Assembly (NCBI GenBank): GCA_964460305.1
Contig: CAYWRA010000038.1
Span: 1 to 22,690 of the forward strand
DNA length: 22,690 nt
DNA from: JAPLCX01 sp964460305
GTDB lineage: Bacteria; Auribacterota; Tritonobacteria; UBA1439
Direction of reading: 5' to 3'
Part shown: positions 1-7,984 of the stretch, in pieces
Position numbering within the stretch: position 1 is the stretch's first letter
Layout: every line of letters begins with the position of its first letter
Made by a program: the position numbers and the translations under genes
Notes under the pieces: model-generated
Told to the model about the DNA's origin: nothing
What the model saw: the letters and a program-made list of their open reading frames with translations, nothing else
Database searches by the model: none

Positions 1-290
1 TCGATGCTTACGCCCGCGGACATGAAAGGCATGTCGGCGACAAGGATCGCCCTGCTGTTGCCGCGGGAAACGGCCCTGGTGTGATGGATCATTTCCTCCA
101 TCGTCACTGGTAGCGTTGACGGATACCCCAACACCACCATCCCGAGGGAATCGCCCACCAGTATCATGTCGACGCCCGCATCGTTCAAGAGCCGCGCGGT
201 ATAGTAATCATACGCGGTGAGCGCGACGATCTTCTCTCTCCGTTTCTTCATCTCTCCAAGCAGCACGGTCGTAACCTTATCAATGCTCAT
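1..290 (-). CDS. panB: 3-methyl-2-oxobutanoate hydroxymethyltransferase, N-terminal part (cut by window edge)
   Basis: Reverse-strand translation from the ATG at 288-290 gives an open frame to the window edge, about 96 residues. It contains the PanB hallmarks ALTAYDYYTARLL, VDMILVGDSLGMVVLGY and LPVTMEEMIHHTRAVSRG, followed by VADMPFMS. The aspartates of VGDSLG and VADMPF are the family's metal and substrate ligands. The enzyme transfers a hydroxymethyl group from methylene-tetrahydrofolate to 3-methyl-2-oxobutanoate, the first committed step of pantothenate (CoA) synthesis in the cytosol. Its start overlaps the folK stop by 11 bp, and an AAGGA Shine-Dalgarno lies inside folK, which implies translational coupling. 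The C-terminal two thirds lie outside the window. Identification is firm; completeness cannot be judged. Confidence 0.95.
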   Translation of the reverse strand, partial: MSIDKVTTVLLGEMKKRREKIVALTAYDYYTARLLNDAGVDMILVGDSLGMVVLGYPSTLPVTMEEMIHHTRAVSRGNSRAILVADMPFMSAGVSI

Positions 291-780
291 GGAACGGTCC
301 TTTCCTTAAAACCTTGTGCGTGTCGATGAGTTTTTCCAATAACTCCGCCACGGTGACGTCCATCCCGGGGCATATAAGTTCCTCCGAGATTTCGGCGAGC
401 GGCTCAAGGACGAAACGCCGCACAGGCAAGCGCGGATGCGGCACGGTCAACAAATCCGTGCTGATGATACAATCACCGAACAGCAAGATATCCAGATCGA
501 TAACCCGTGGAGCATTACGCTCTCCCCTACTCCTCCCCATCTCCGCTTCTATCTTCATAAGCTCGTTGAGAAGATCCTCGGGGTCGAGAACGGTTTCAAC
601 CTCTTGCACGGCGTTGAAATACCACGGCTCCGGCGCGCCGCCGACAGGCTCGGTGTAGTAAATGGAAGACGCCCTGTGCAATACCGTCCCCTCGATTTCC
701 GAGATGTGCGCTGCGGCCTCCCGCAGGTTGTTCTCTTTATCGCCGATGTTTGAGCCGATACCGATGTAAGCTGTTTCCAT
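280..780 (-). CDS. folK: 2-amino-4-hydroxy-6-hydroxymethyldihydropteridine pyrophosphokinase (HPPK)
   Basis: This 166-residue protein has the usual length for single-domain HPPK. It opens with the IGIGSNIGDKENNL signature and carries the RNAPRVIDLDILLFGD block, with D95 and D97 as the expected magnesium ligands. VPHPRLPVRRFVLEPLAEI follows at about 113-131. The enzyme pyrophosphorylates 6-hydroxymethyl-dihydropterin using ATP in folate synthesis. The ATG at 778-780 has no obvious Shine-Dalgarno, so it may depend on translation from dapL, whose stop lies 46 bp upstream. The stop overlaps the panB start. No folP or folB is visible in the window. Pairing with panB is reasonable because PanB consumes a folate cofactor, but a functional link is inference. 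Confidence 0.96.
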   Translation of the reverse strand: METAYIGIGSNIGDKENNLREAAAHISEIEGTVLHRASSIYYTEPVGGAPEPWYFNAVQEVETVLDPEDLLNELMKIEAEMGRSRGERNAPRVIDLDILLFGDCIISTDLLTVPHPRLPVRRFVLEPLAEISEELICPGMDVTVAELLEKLIDTHKVLRKGPFHEH

Positions 781-783
781 TAT

Positions 784-842
784 AATGCGTAAGAAGCAAG
801 CTGATTACCCCCTCACGTCTCACTTCCTACTTCTCACCCCTT
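784..842. repeat. CTCAC/TTCCTACTTCTC word block at folK-dapL junction
   Basis: The plus strand carries the degenerate words CTCACGTCT, CACTTCCTA and CTTCTCACC across 812-840. The block includes the dapL stop and last codons. Its minus-strand form is GTGAGAAGTAGGAAGTGAG. Confidence 0.55.
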
Positions 843-2002
843 CCCATCGTTCCAATCCGTTCCACCGCCTCGCGCAACCTCTCTTCCGGCACGGTGAGGG
901 TCATCCGGACATATCCCTCTCCGCTGGGACCGAGGCCGTTGCCTGGGGTCGCCACGATACCCGCCTTACGAAGGAGCGCGCCGGCGATCTCCGCCGAGGC
1001 ATAACCGGAAGGCGCATGCGCCCATACGTAAAAAGTCGCCTTGGGCTTTGCGACGTTCCATCCGAGAGCGCGAAGCCCGTCCACCAGAATGTCCCTGCGG
1101 CGCCGGTAGATTTCCAGATACTCCGCGAGGAAATCCTGGGGGCCGTTGAGCGCCGCCACTCCAGCGAGCTGGATGGCCTGGAAAATACCCGAATCGAGGT
1201 TCGATTTGATCTTCCCGAGCCCTGCGATGACATCCGTCCGCCCGACGGCGAAGCCGATCCTCCAGCCAGTCATGCTGTAGGTCTTGGAGAGCGAATGGAA
1301 TTCGATCCCGACCTCTTTTGCGCCCTCAACCTCAAGGAAGCTGGGGGACCTGAATCCGTCGAACGCTAGCTCCGTATACGCGGCATCATGGCAGACGATC
1401 ACGCCGTGCCGGCGCGCGAACTCGACCACGGAGGCGAAAAATCCCTTATCGCACACCGCGGCAGTAGGATTGTTCGGATAATTGATGAACATGAGCTTGG
1501 CCCTGCGACAGATTTCCTTCGGGATGCTGCCGAAGTCGGGAAGGAAACCGTTATTCTCCTTCAGCGGCATACGGTACGGCTCGCCGCCGGCGAGGATCGT
1601 CGTCGCCTGGTACACCGGATAACCTGGGTCGGGAACGAGCACCACGTCGCCCGGATTCACGAACGCGAACGGAATGTGGCCGATCCCCTCCTTGGAACCG
1701 ATGAGCGGCAGCACCTCCGTCGAGGGATCAAGCCTCACCCCGAACCGCCTCGCGTACCATTCTGCGATCGCCTGCCTAAGAACGGGCATGCCGAGATCGA
1801 GCGCATACCGATGGTTTGCGGGATCGAGCGCCGCCCGGCGCAGGGCATCGATGATGTGGGGCGGCGTGGGGAGATCGGGATCGCCGACGCCGAGGTCTAT
1901 AACGTCACTGCCCGACTGGATAACCTCCCGCTTCATCCTGTCTATTTCAGCAAACAGATAGGGTGGTAATTTCTTAAGTCTGTCAGCCAGCTCTAGTTTC
2001 AT
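827..2002 (-). CDS. dapL: LL-diaminopimelate aminotransferase
   Basis: A class I/II PLP aminotransferase of 391 residues. It converts tetrahydrodipicolinate plus glutamate directly to LL-diaminopimelate, bypassing the succinylase and acetylase routes. Visible features are VIDLGVGDPDLPTPPHII (about 34-51), PNNPTAAV (176-183), HDAAYTELAFDGF (205-217) and the PLP-lysine motif SLSKTYSMTGWRIGF with K240. The ATG at 2002 is preferred because an AGGAGAGA Shine-Dalgarno lies immediately upstream. A TTG start 18 nt further up would absorb that site. The gene closes a dapF-dapA-dapB-dapL set in which dapD, dapE and ddh are absent, which supports this function over other aminotransferases. The last residues (GRGEK) and the TAG stop lie inside a GTGAGAAGT-type repeat that continues into the gap. 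Confidence 0.93.
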   Translation of the reverse strand: MKLELADRLKKLPPYLFAEIDRMKREVIQSGSDVIDLGVGDPDLPTPPHIIDALRRAALDPANHRYALDLGMPVLRQAIAEWYARRFGVRLDPSTEVLPLIGSKEGIGHIPFAFVNPGDVVLVPDPGYPVYQATTILAGGEPYRMPLKENNGFLPDFGSIPKEICRRAKLMFINYPNNPTAAVCDKGFFASVVEFARRHGVIVCHDAAYTELAFDGFRSPSFLEVEGAKEVGIEFHSLSKTYSMTGWRIGFAVGRTDVIAGLGKIKSNLDSGIFQAIQLAGVAALNGPQDFLAEYLEIYRRRRDILVDGLRALGWNVAKPKATFYVWAHAPSGYASAEIAGALLRKAGIVATPGNGLGPSGEGYVRMTLTVPEERLREAVERIGTMGRGEK

Positions 2003-2050
2003 TCTCTCCTCGCGACGCAAGTTATATCGCCATCACCATCCCAAGCGGCG

Positions 2051-2135
2051 AATGACAAATACCAAATGCCAAAGCATAATGAGGTTTTGTCATTCGATCA
2101 TTTGTAATTCATTTGTCATTTGGCATTTGTCATTT
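2051..2135. repeat. Inverted AATGACAAAT-word repeat between dapL and dapB
   Basis: The left arm 2051-2068 and the reverse complement of 2117-2134 match at 17 of 18 positions (AATGACAAAT, A or G, CCAAATG). Each arm is itself made of repeated seven-base words such as CAAATGC and CATTTGT. A second copy of the word TTGTCATTTGTCATT occurs at 8097-8111. Confidence 0.85.
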
Positions 2136-2153
2136 ACTGCTTCAAGCAGTAAG

Positions 2154-2960
2154 TTATTTGCCCTTAAACAACACGTCTTCCATCGAATACAATCCCGCCG
2201 GCTTGCCCACGATCCACTCCGCGGCGCGAAGCGCCCCACGGGCGAACGTGTCCCTGGAATGCGCCCTGTGAACAAGCTCTACGCGCTCGCCGAGAGAGGA
2301 AAAGCTCACCGTGTGCTCGCCGATGACGTCACCCTGCCTGACCGCATGGATCCCGATCTGCCCCTTGGGGCGTTCGCCCAGCTCGCCCGACCTGCCATGG
2401 CAAACAACGGCATCGAGGTTCTTTCCCCATGCATCCGCGATCGCCGCCGCCAGGCGCTTCGCCGTCCCGCTCGGGGCATCCTTCTTAAACCGGTGGTGGA
2501 CCTCAATGATCTCCGCGTCGTACTCCTCTCCAAGAGACCGCGCCACGTCAGCGACGACCCTGAACAGCAGGTTCACCCCCACGCTCATGTTAGGCGCGAC
2601 AAGGCAAGCAACTTTGCGGGAGGCCTTCTTTATCGCCTGCATCTCCTCCCCATCAAGCCCCGTCGTCCCTATGATAATCGGCTTCTTGAGAGCGGCCGCA
2701 ATAGCCGCGTTCCCGGCGCACGCCCCATGATGTGAGAAATCAACGATCACGTCGGCACTGCCAGCGACGGCGCCGAGATCCGAGGCCACGGGAACACCGA
2801 GCGGGGCTACGCCGGCGACCTCGCCCGCGTCCTTTCCCAGACAGGGGTGCCCCTTCATCTCTATCGCGCCAGCGACGGCGATCTTGCCATCCTCGGGCGC
2901 ACAGGCGATGATCCTTTTTCCCATCCGGCCGCACGCCCCGCAGATTATTAGTTTCAGCAT
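2154..2960 (-). CDS. dapB: 4-hydroxy-tetrahydrodipicolinate reductase
   Basis: This 268-residue protein is standard DapB length. The N-terminal Rossmann motif GACGRMG is at 8-14. GTTGL (98-102) lies at the cofactor/substrate junction. EVHHRFKKDAPSGTA (153-167) holds the catalytic histidine pair and lysine and the substrate-binding loop. The enzyme reduces the DapA product to tetrahydrodipicolinate with NAD(P)H. The ATG at 2958-2960 is preceded by a strong AAGGAGGT about six bases upstream. It sits between dapA and dapL, the enzymes before and after it in the pathway. Both flanking gaps are filled with repeat words. Only one reading frame and start are plausible. Confidence 0.97.
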   Translation of the reverse strand: MLKLIICGACGRMGKRIIACAPEDGKIAVAGAIEMKGHPCLGKDAGEVAGVAPLGVPVASDLGAVAGSADVIVDFSHHGACAGNAAIAAALKKPIIIGTTGLDGEEMQAIKKASRKVACLVAPNMSVGVNLLFRVVADVARSLGEEYDAEIIEVHHRFKKDAPSGTAKRLAAAIADAWGKNLDAVVCHGRSGELGERPKGQIGIHAVRQGDVIGEHTVSFSSLGERVELVHRAHSRDTFARGALRAAEWIVGKPAGLYSMEDVLFKGK

Positions 2961-2987
2961 GAGAGACCTCCTTGGGAACAGACTATA

Positions 2988-3057
2988 ACTCGTACTTCGT
3001 CGTTCGTACTTCGTTATTCAATGTACGAAGTACGATGTACGAACTACGCACGACGAA
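2988..3057. repeat. Inverted TCGTACTTCGT-word repeat between dapB and dapA
   Basis: CGTACTTCGT and TTCGTACTTCGT on the left are mirrored by ACGAAGTACG and GTACGAACTACG on the right, around a short centre near 3020. The block ends exactly at the dapA stop codon. A related TCGTATTTCGT block lies at 7988-8030. Confidence 0.85.
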
Positions 3058-3927
3058 TCATTTAATCAGCTCATAATCGTGCAGGATACGTTCGAGCTTT
3101 GCGCGATTTTCGTCGCCCATGCGGCACAGGGGGAGCCGGTATTCCTCTACTATCTTTCCCATCATCGCGAGCGCCGCCTTTACCGGGATCGGATTCGTCT
3201 CGATGAAGAGGATCCTGCTCATCTGATAAAGCTCGTAGTGAAGCGTCCGCGCGCCGTCGAAGTCCTTCTCGAGGCAACTGGATACCATATCCGCAACCGG
3301 CCCCGGCAAAATATTGGCCACGACTGAGACCACTCCCTTGCCGCCGAGGGCCATGATCGGGAAAGTGAGGCTGTCATCTCCCGAGAACACCGCAATGTCG
3401 CACCGCGAAACGATCTGGCTTACTTGTTCGAGGCTCCCGCTGGCCTCCTTGATGGCGACGATGTTCGGGAGCTTAGCGAGCGAGGCCACCGTCTCCGGCG
3501 CTATGGAGATACCCGTCCTCCCCGGGACGTTATAGATGAAGATCGGAATATCCACCTCTTTCGCTATGCGCTCATAATGATAGTAGAGGCCCTTTTGCGT
3601 CGGTTTGTTGGAATAGGGGGTGATGAGGAGCGCGCCGTCGGCGCCGGCGTCCTTCGCGTGCTTCGTCAACCTCAGCGCCTCCCGCGTGCAGTTGGAGCCG
3701 CTGCCCGCGATCACGGGAACCCTCCCAGCGACCTTCTCGATGACAAACTCGACGACCTGGTCGTGCTCCTCATGCGAGAGCGTCGCGGATTCTCCCGTGG
3801 TCCCGCATGGAAGAACACTGTTCGTTCCCTCTCTTATCTGGAATTCGATAAGCTCCGCGAGTGCCTCGTAATCAACCGCACCGTCCTTGAACGGCGTCAC
3901 CAGTGCAACAATCGATCCGCTGAACAT
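3058..3927 (-). CDS. dapA: 4-hydroxy-tetrahydrodipicolinate synthase
   Basis: A 289-residue TIM-barrel aldolase. CGTTGES (41-47) forms the phosphate-like and carboxylate-binding loop. YNVPGRTGI starts at the catalytic tyrosine Y132. IKEASG carries the Schiff-base lysine K160. TPYSNKPTQ (103-111) provides further active-site contacts. The enzyme condenses pyruvate with aspartate semialdehyde, the committed step of the diaminopimelate/lysine branch. The start has an AGGGGGTGAT Shine-Dalgarno. The stop codon abuts a TTCGTCGTGCGTAG repeat block. Other DapA-superfamily members (N-acetylneuraminate lyase, KDG aldolase) are unlikely because dapB, dapF, dapL and lysA are neighbours. Confidence 0.97.
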   Translation of the reverse strand: MFSGSIVALVTPFKDGAVDYEALAELIEFQIREGTNSVLPCGTTGESATLSHEEHDQVVEFVIEKVAGRVPVIAGSGSNCTREALRLTKHAKDAGADGALLITPYSNKPTQKGLYYHYERIAKEVDIPIFIYNVPGRTGISIAPETVASLAKLPNIVAIKEASGSLEQVSQIVSRCDIAVFSGDDSLTFPIMALGGKGVVSVVANILPGPVADMVSSCLEKDFDGARTLHYELYQMSRILFIETNPIPVKAALAMMGKIVEEYRLPLCRMGDENRAKLERILHDYELIK

Positions 3928-3963
3928 AATGAATCACCCCCTTCACTGCATAATTCACAAGCT

Positions 3964-4036
3964 GCGTGGGGCGTAGGGAGTGGGGCGTTAGGCGAAATAC
4001 CAATCACGCCGATACGCCCAACGCCCTACGCATTCC
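3964..4036. repeat. Inverted GGCGTAGGG-word repeat between dapA and dapF
   Basis: The left side has GCGTGGGGCGTAGGG and GGGGCGTTAGGCG. The right side has CGCCGATACGCCCAACGCC and CTACGC, the same words on the other strand. It fills most of the 112-bp gap. Confidence 0.8.
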
Positions 4037-4039
4037 GAC

Positions 4040-4867
4040 CTACCGCCTCTCCACCTCAATCTCGCCGCTGAAGACCTCCTCTGCGGGGCCGCTCATGAAT
4101 ACGTGGTCGTCCTTGGCCCACTTCACCGTGAGCTCGCCGCCGGGGAGCCTGACCGTCACGTCACGCTGCGTCTTCTCGTTAAGACAGCTCGCCACGGCAG
4201 CCGCGCAGGCGCCCGTCCCGCAGGCCGTCGTCTCACCCGCCCCCCGTTCCCAAACCCGCATCGAAATAAGCTCGGGCGAGTCGACCTTGACAAACTCAAC
4301 GTTCACCCGCTGCGGGAAGAGCGGATCGCTTTCGATCCGCGACCCGATGCTCTGTACTGGGCATCTCTCAAGATCGTCGACGTATATCACGCAATGCGGA
4401 TTCCCCATGGAGACGCAGGTGATCCGCTGTCCGCTCCCCCCCACCGTCACCTCGCGGTCGATCACGCGCCCTGAGAGGCGGACGGGGATATCCTTCGCTT
4501 CCAGCACCGGGCGCCCCATATCAACCGTGATCCGGTCCCCTTCCAGATGGGGCCTTATGACGCCGGCGAGCGTCTCTATCTCCTGTTCCCGTCCATCCAC
4601 AAGACCGCGCGATCCCAGGTACTTGGCGACGCAGCGGACGCCGTTCCCGCACATCTCCACCTCGCCCCCGTCCGCGTTAAAAATCCTCATCCGGCAATCG
4701 GCCTTCTTCGACGGCGATAGAACAAGGAGCTGGTCGGCGCCGATGCCTCTCCGCCTATCACAGAGCATGCGGATCAGCTCGGAATGGATCGGGGATTGGT
4801 CTTTCATGCAATCTATCAGCACGAAATCATTCCCGAGGGCCTGCATTTTGACGAATGGAATTTTCAT
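4040..4867 (-). CDS. dapF: diaminopimelate epimerase
   Basis: This 275-residue cofactor-independent racemase has the two mirror-image halves of the family. The catalytic cysteine pair is visible as C73 in EMCGNGVRC and C216 in GAGETTACGTGACAA. The N-terminus MKIPFVKMQALGNDFVLID is typical. It interconverts LL- and meso-diaminopimelate, which is needed because DapL makes the LL isomer while LysA and peptidoglycan use meso. It lies between lysA and dapA. The Shine-Dalgarno is weak (GCAGG-like), so the start is chosen from the conserved N-terminus. The TAG stop is at the expected family length and is followed directly by a GCGTAGGGCGTTGGGCG repeat. Confidence 0.97.
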   Translation of the reverse strand: MKIPFVKMQALGNDFVLIDCMKDQSPIHSELIRMLCDRRRGIGADQLLVLSPSKKADCRMRIFNADGGEVEMCGNGVRCVAKYLGSRGLVDGREQEIETLAGVIRPHLEGDRITVDMGRPVLEAKDIPVRLSGRVIDREVTVGGSGQRITCVSMGNPHCVIYVDDLERCPVQSIGSRIESDPLFPQRVNVEFVKVDSPELISMRVWERGAGETTACGTGACAAAVASCLNEKTQRDVTVRLPGGELTVKWAKDDHVFMSGPAEEVFSGEIEVERR

Positions 4868-4980
4868 TTTAGCCTGCTCTGACCGCCAACCACCGATGCC
4901 ATAAGATATAGTTATGTTTTCAGCTGTTTGCTTTCAACCTTTTGCTGCGGTTATAATCTGTGAAATCCGTGGATATAGTT

Positions 4981-5018
4981 TTCAACTGTCTCTCAGAACC
5001 GTGTTTATCCGTGGTTGA
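4981..5018. repeat. 38-nt repeat, copy 1 (3' side of lysA)
   Basis: This 38-base stretch starts TTCAACTGTC and ends TATCCGTGGTTGA. It matches 6499-6536 at 37 of 38 positions in the same orientation. It ends three bases from the lysA stop. The preceding 4955-4977 has the same AATCTGTGAAATCCGTGG words. Confidence 0.95.
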
Positions 5019-5021
5019 GAG

Positions 5022-6287
5022 TTATGATCTTCCCCGCAGAAACGCCGGGATTTTTTCCCCTCTCATCAAATCGCGGACGCTTTCCCGTTCCCTTATGAGC
5101 TCATACCGCCGACCGTGCACGAGCACCTCCGCCGCGCGCGGCCTGGAGTTGTAATTCGATGACATCGAGAAACCGTACGCACCAGCGCCCATGACGGCGA
5201 GAACGTCGCCGGGGGACGGTTCCGGGATCTTCCTCTCCCTGCCCAGAAAATCCCCCGATTCGCATACCGGCCCCACCACGTCGGCCACGACGGCGCGACG
5301 CGCGCTTTTCCTGGCCGGCACGATCTCATGATATGCGCCGTACAGGCTCGGTCGAACGAGGTCGTTCATACCGGCATCGACAATGACAAAATTCTTTATC
5401 CTCCCCCGCTTCACGTACAGGACCTTCGCGAGCAGGATTCCGGCGTTCCCGGCGATGAACCGGCCCGGCTCCAGAATGAGGTGCAAGCCTAGGTCCCTGA
5501 CCTCGGGGAGGATAGCCGCCGCAAACTTCTTTGCGGTCGCTGGGGTTTCGCCCCGGTATACGATTCCCAGCCCCCCGCCGAAATCGAAAAACCGCAACGG
5601 GACTCCCATTCCCAGCAACTGTCGCACGAGCGGACGAACCTTCCGTATCGCACGCACGTAAGGCTCCGTCTCGGTGATCTGCGATCCGATGTGCATTTGG
5701 ATGGCGATGGGGATGACGCGCCTCATGCCCATTGCCTTCTCATAGGCAAACCTAGCCTGTTCGAGATCGAGCCCGAATTTGTTCTCCGCCCGACCGGTCG
5801 TTAGGTAGCGATGGGTGTGCGGATCGACGTCGGGCTTGACGCGCAGCGCTATGCCCGCGATCTTCCCTAGCCGCTTCGCGACACGCTCGATTGTCTCCAG
5901 CTCGCCTACCGACTCGACGGTGAGAAACAATATCTCTTTTTCAAGCGCCCCGGCGATTTCATCCTCGGTTTTTCCCGCCCCCGCAAATACGATCCTCCCG
6001 CTATCGGCGCCAGCCTTCAGCACGCGCGCCAATTCCCCCCCCGAAACCACGTCAAAACCGGCGCCCGCGAGAGCGAGCGACCGGCAGACGGCGATGTTGG
6101 AGTTTGACTTAACCGAGTAACAGATGAGGTGTGGGACGTCCGCAAAGGCCTCATCGAGGCGCCGATAGTGCCCCATCAGCGTTGCATGGCTGTACACGTA
6201 GAGTGGCGTTCCGAACTCCCGCGCAAGCCGTTCACAAGAAACGCCCTCGCAGAATAGCTTGTTGCCGCGATACTTGAAATCATGCAT
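5022..6287 (-). CDS. lysA: diaminopimelate decarboxylase
   Basis: A fold-type III PLP enzyme of 421 residues that decarboxylates meso-diaminopimelate to L-lysine. Visible motifs are YSVKSNSN with the PLP lysine K60, HIGSQI (199-204), the phosphate-binding FGGGLGI (236-242), EPGR (273-276) and CESGDFLG (342-349), whose cysteine and glutamate act across the dimer. The ATG at 6287 is chosen because family members usually begin near MHDFKY and GATGGGA lies just upstream. An in-frame ATG at 6299 would add only MGCA. The leader carries a G-rich CCCAAAT-family repeat about 33 nt upstream. Near-identical 38-nt repeats flank the gene at 4981 and 6499. An arginine or ornithine decarboxylase is unlikely in this dap context. 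Confidence 0.95.
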   Translation of the reverse strand: MHDFKYRGNKLFCEGVSCERLAREFGTPLYVYSHATLMGHYRRLDEAFADVPHLICYSVKSNSNIAVCRSLALAGAGFDVVSGGELARVLKAGADSGRIVFAGAGKTEDEIAGALEKEILFLTVESVGELETIERVAKRLGKIAGIALRVKPDVDPHTHRYLTTGRAENKFGLDLEQARFAYEKAMGMRRVIPIAIQMHIGSQITETEPYVRAIRKVRPLVRQLLGMGVPLRFFDFGGGLGIVYRGETPATAKKFAAAILPEVRDLGLHLILEPGRFIAGNAGILLAKVLYVKRGRIKNFVIVDAGMNDLVRPSLYGAYHEIVPARKSARRAVVADVVGPVCESGDFLGRERKIPEPSPGDVLAVMGAGAYGFSMSSNYNSRPRAAEVLVHGRRYELIRERESVRDLMRGEKIPAFLRGRS

Positions 6288-6320
6288 TGCGCATCCCATC
6301 CATCAACCACAATGAAAAAT

Positions 6321-6351
6321 CCCAAATCCCAAATCCCAAACCCCAAATCCC
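6321..6351. repeat. G-quadruplex-like CCCAAAT repeat upstream of lysA
   Basis: There are five C-runs on the plus strand at 6321, 6328, 6335, 6341 and 6349, separated by AAAT or AAA. The lysA sense strand therefore has five G-runs, 33 nt before the start codon. Confidence 0.85.
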
Positions 6352-6498
6352 AATGTTAGCGATGAGCTGTAAGCTCCAAGCCGTAAGCTAAAACCGTGGT
6401 AAGGACCCGCGTCTTTCCGCGTCAATCTGCGGCTAAAATCCGTGTAATCCGTGAAATCCCCCGAAGGGATCCCGTTGGGACGTGGATGAAATATCCGC

Positions 6499-6536
6499 TT
6501 CAACTGTCTATCAGAACCGTGTTTATCCGTGGTTGA
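6499..6536. repeat. 38-nt repeat, copy 2 (5' side of lysA)
   Basis: Partner of 4981-5018 with one mismatch (A for C at the twelfth base). Both copies are in the same orientation and bracket lysA. Confidence 0.95.
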
Positions 6537-6562
6537 AATCAATCCGCTGTATCCGTGGTTTC

Positions 6563-7945
6563 TTAATCCCGGTTCAACTTTTTCCTCCACGCCCGGAGCG
6601 CCTTCAAGACCTCCTTGGGAGAGGTAGAGCCTTTTGACTTCTTCCGCGCCACGCATTCCGAGGGACAAAGCAGCCTGACGGCCCCTGCATCAAAAAGGCC
6701 GGAATGTTCGCGGAGCTCTCTCACTGTCAACGCTTCCAGCGCCTTTTTTTGCCGGATGCAACCGGCCACCAATTTTCCGACTATGCGATGCGCTTCGCGG
6801 AAGGCGCATCCCTTCGTGACGAGATACTCGGCGAGGTCCGTCGCCTGGCTGAAATCCCCATCGAGGGTCCTGCCGATTTCAGCGCGCCGGAACCCGGTCT
6901 TCTCCCAAAGCCCAGCCATGATCGAAAGGCAATCCTTGAGCGTCACCACGGCGTCGAAGAGCGGTTCCTTGTCCTCCTGCAAATCCCTGTTGTACGAGAG
7001 CGGCAAACCCTTCATCACCGTGAGGAGCGATACGAGCGCACCAAAGAGCCTGCCGCTCTTAGCGCGCACAAGCTCGGCAACGTCGGGATTCGCCTTCTGC
7101 GGCATGAGCGACGAACCGCTGCAATAAGAGAGGTCGATCTCGATGAAAGAGAACTCCCTGCTCGCCCAGAGGACGATCTCCTCAGCCATCCGCGATAGAT
7201 GGACGCCGATGACGGCGCCAGCCGCCAGAAACTCGATGACAAAATCCCTGTCGCTGACTGCGTCCATGCTATTTCCGCATAGAGCGTGGAATCCCAGGCT
7301 CTTCGCGACGTATTCCCTGTCAATCGGCAAGCTTGACCCCGCGAGGGCGCCAGCGCCGAGAGGCATCGTGTTGACGCGCACAAGGCAATCCGAGAGCCTT
7401 CCTGCATCACGATCGAGCATCTCCACATAGGCAAGCAGATGATGGGCGACGAGGAGCGGCTGGGCGTGCTGGAGGTGCGTGAGACCGGGCATGACGACGC
7501 CCTTATTCCTCCAGGCGACGTTTACGAGCACCTTTTGGAGCCGCCTGATGCACGAGACGATCGCGCCTATCTCGTCTCTAAGGAAAAGCCTCAAGTCGAG
7601 CGCGATCTGGTCGTTCCTGCTCCGCCCCGTATGGAGCTTGTCGGCAACGGCGCCGATGAGCCTCTTCAGCCGGGACTCTACAGCCATGTGGATGTCCTCA
7701 TCCCCAGGGCCGGGGCGGAACGTGCCCTTCCGTAACTCCTCCCGCACTCTTCTGAGCCCCGAGCATATCCTTTGCAAGTCAGCCCTGGAAATCAAACCGG
7801 TGTGGGCAAGCATCTCGACATGGGCGAGGCTACCCCTGATGTCGTACTCGAACAGCTTCCGGTCGAAACCGATGGAGGCCGAGAACTGTTCAACCTCCGG
7901 GGCCATCTGTTTGTCGAACCTTCCGGACCAAAGCTTCTTACTCAT
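6563..7945 (-). CDS. argH: argininosuccinate lyase
   Basis: This 460-residue member of the fumarase/aspartase superfamily has the expected length. It contains KLWSGRFDK at the start, HTGRSRNDQ (105-113), TQ-loop THLQHAQP with the catalytic histidine H157, and the signature GSSLMPQKANPD (277-288) that bears the catalytic serine. It cleaves argininosuccinate to arginine and fumarate, the last step of arginine synthesis. It is the last arg gene before lysA. It follows argG after a 179-bp gap and is followed by a 275-bp repeat-filled gap. No anomalies were seen in the coding sequence. Confidence 0.97.
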   Translation of the reverse strand: MSKKLWSGRFDKQMAPEVEQFSASIGFDRKLFEYDIRGSLAHVEMLAHTGLISRADLQRICSGLRRVREELRKGTFRPGPGDEDIHMAVESRLKRLIGAVADKLHTGRSRNDQIALDLRLFLRDEIGAIVSCIRRLQKVLVNVAWRNKGVVMPGLTHLQHAQPLLVAHHLLAYVEMLDRDAGRLSDCLVRVNTMPLGAGALAGSSLPIDREYVAKSLGFHALCGNSMDAVSDRDFVIEFLAAGAVIGVHLSRMAEEIVLWASREFSFIEIDLSYCSGSSLMPQKANPDVAELVRAKSGRLFGALVSLLTVMKGLPLSYNRDLQEDKEPLFDAVVTLKDCLSIMAGLWEKTGFRRAEIGRTLDGDFSQATDLAEYLVTKGCAFREAHRIVGKLVAGCIRQKKALEALTVRELREHSGLFDAGAVRLLCPSECVARKKSKGSTSPKEVLKALRAWRKKLNRD

Positions 7946-7984
7946 GTCTAATCCCTCGGGAATGCCTTAATAAATCCCAATTAC

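Larger units (their letters stand above)
6303..6562. repeat. Composite repeat region between lysA and argH
   Basis: This gene-free gap contains, in order, five CCCAAAT units (6321-6351), AGCTGTAAGCT-type words (6367-6392) and ATCCGTG words (6436-6456). A GC-rich module (6459-6485), the second 38-nt repeat (6499-6536) and TATCCGTGG words follow. I see no gene in it. Short open frames here are translations of the repeats. Confidence 0.85.

Noticed and set aside
6303..6668. Small hypothetical gene translated from the CCCAAAT region on the minus strand
   Set aside because: Its residues are translations of repeat words and it overlaps the 3' end of argH in another frame.
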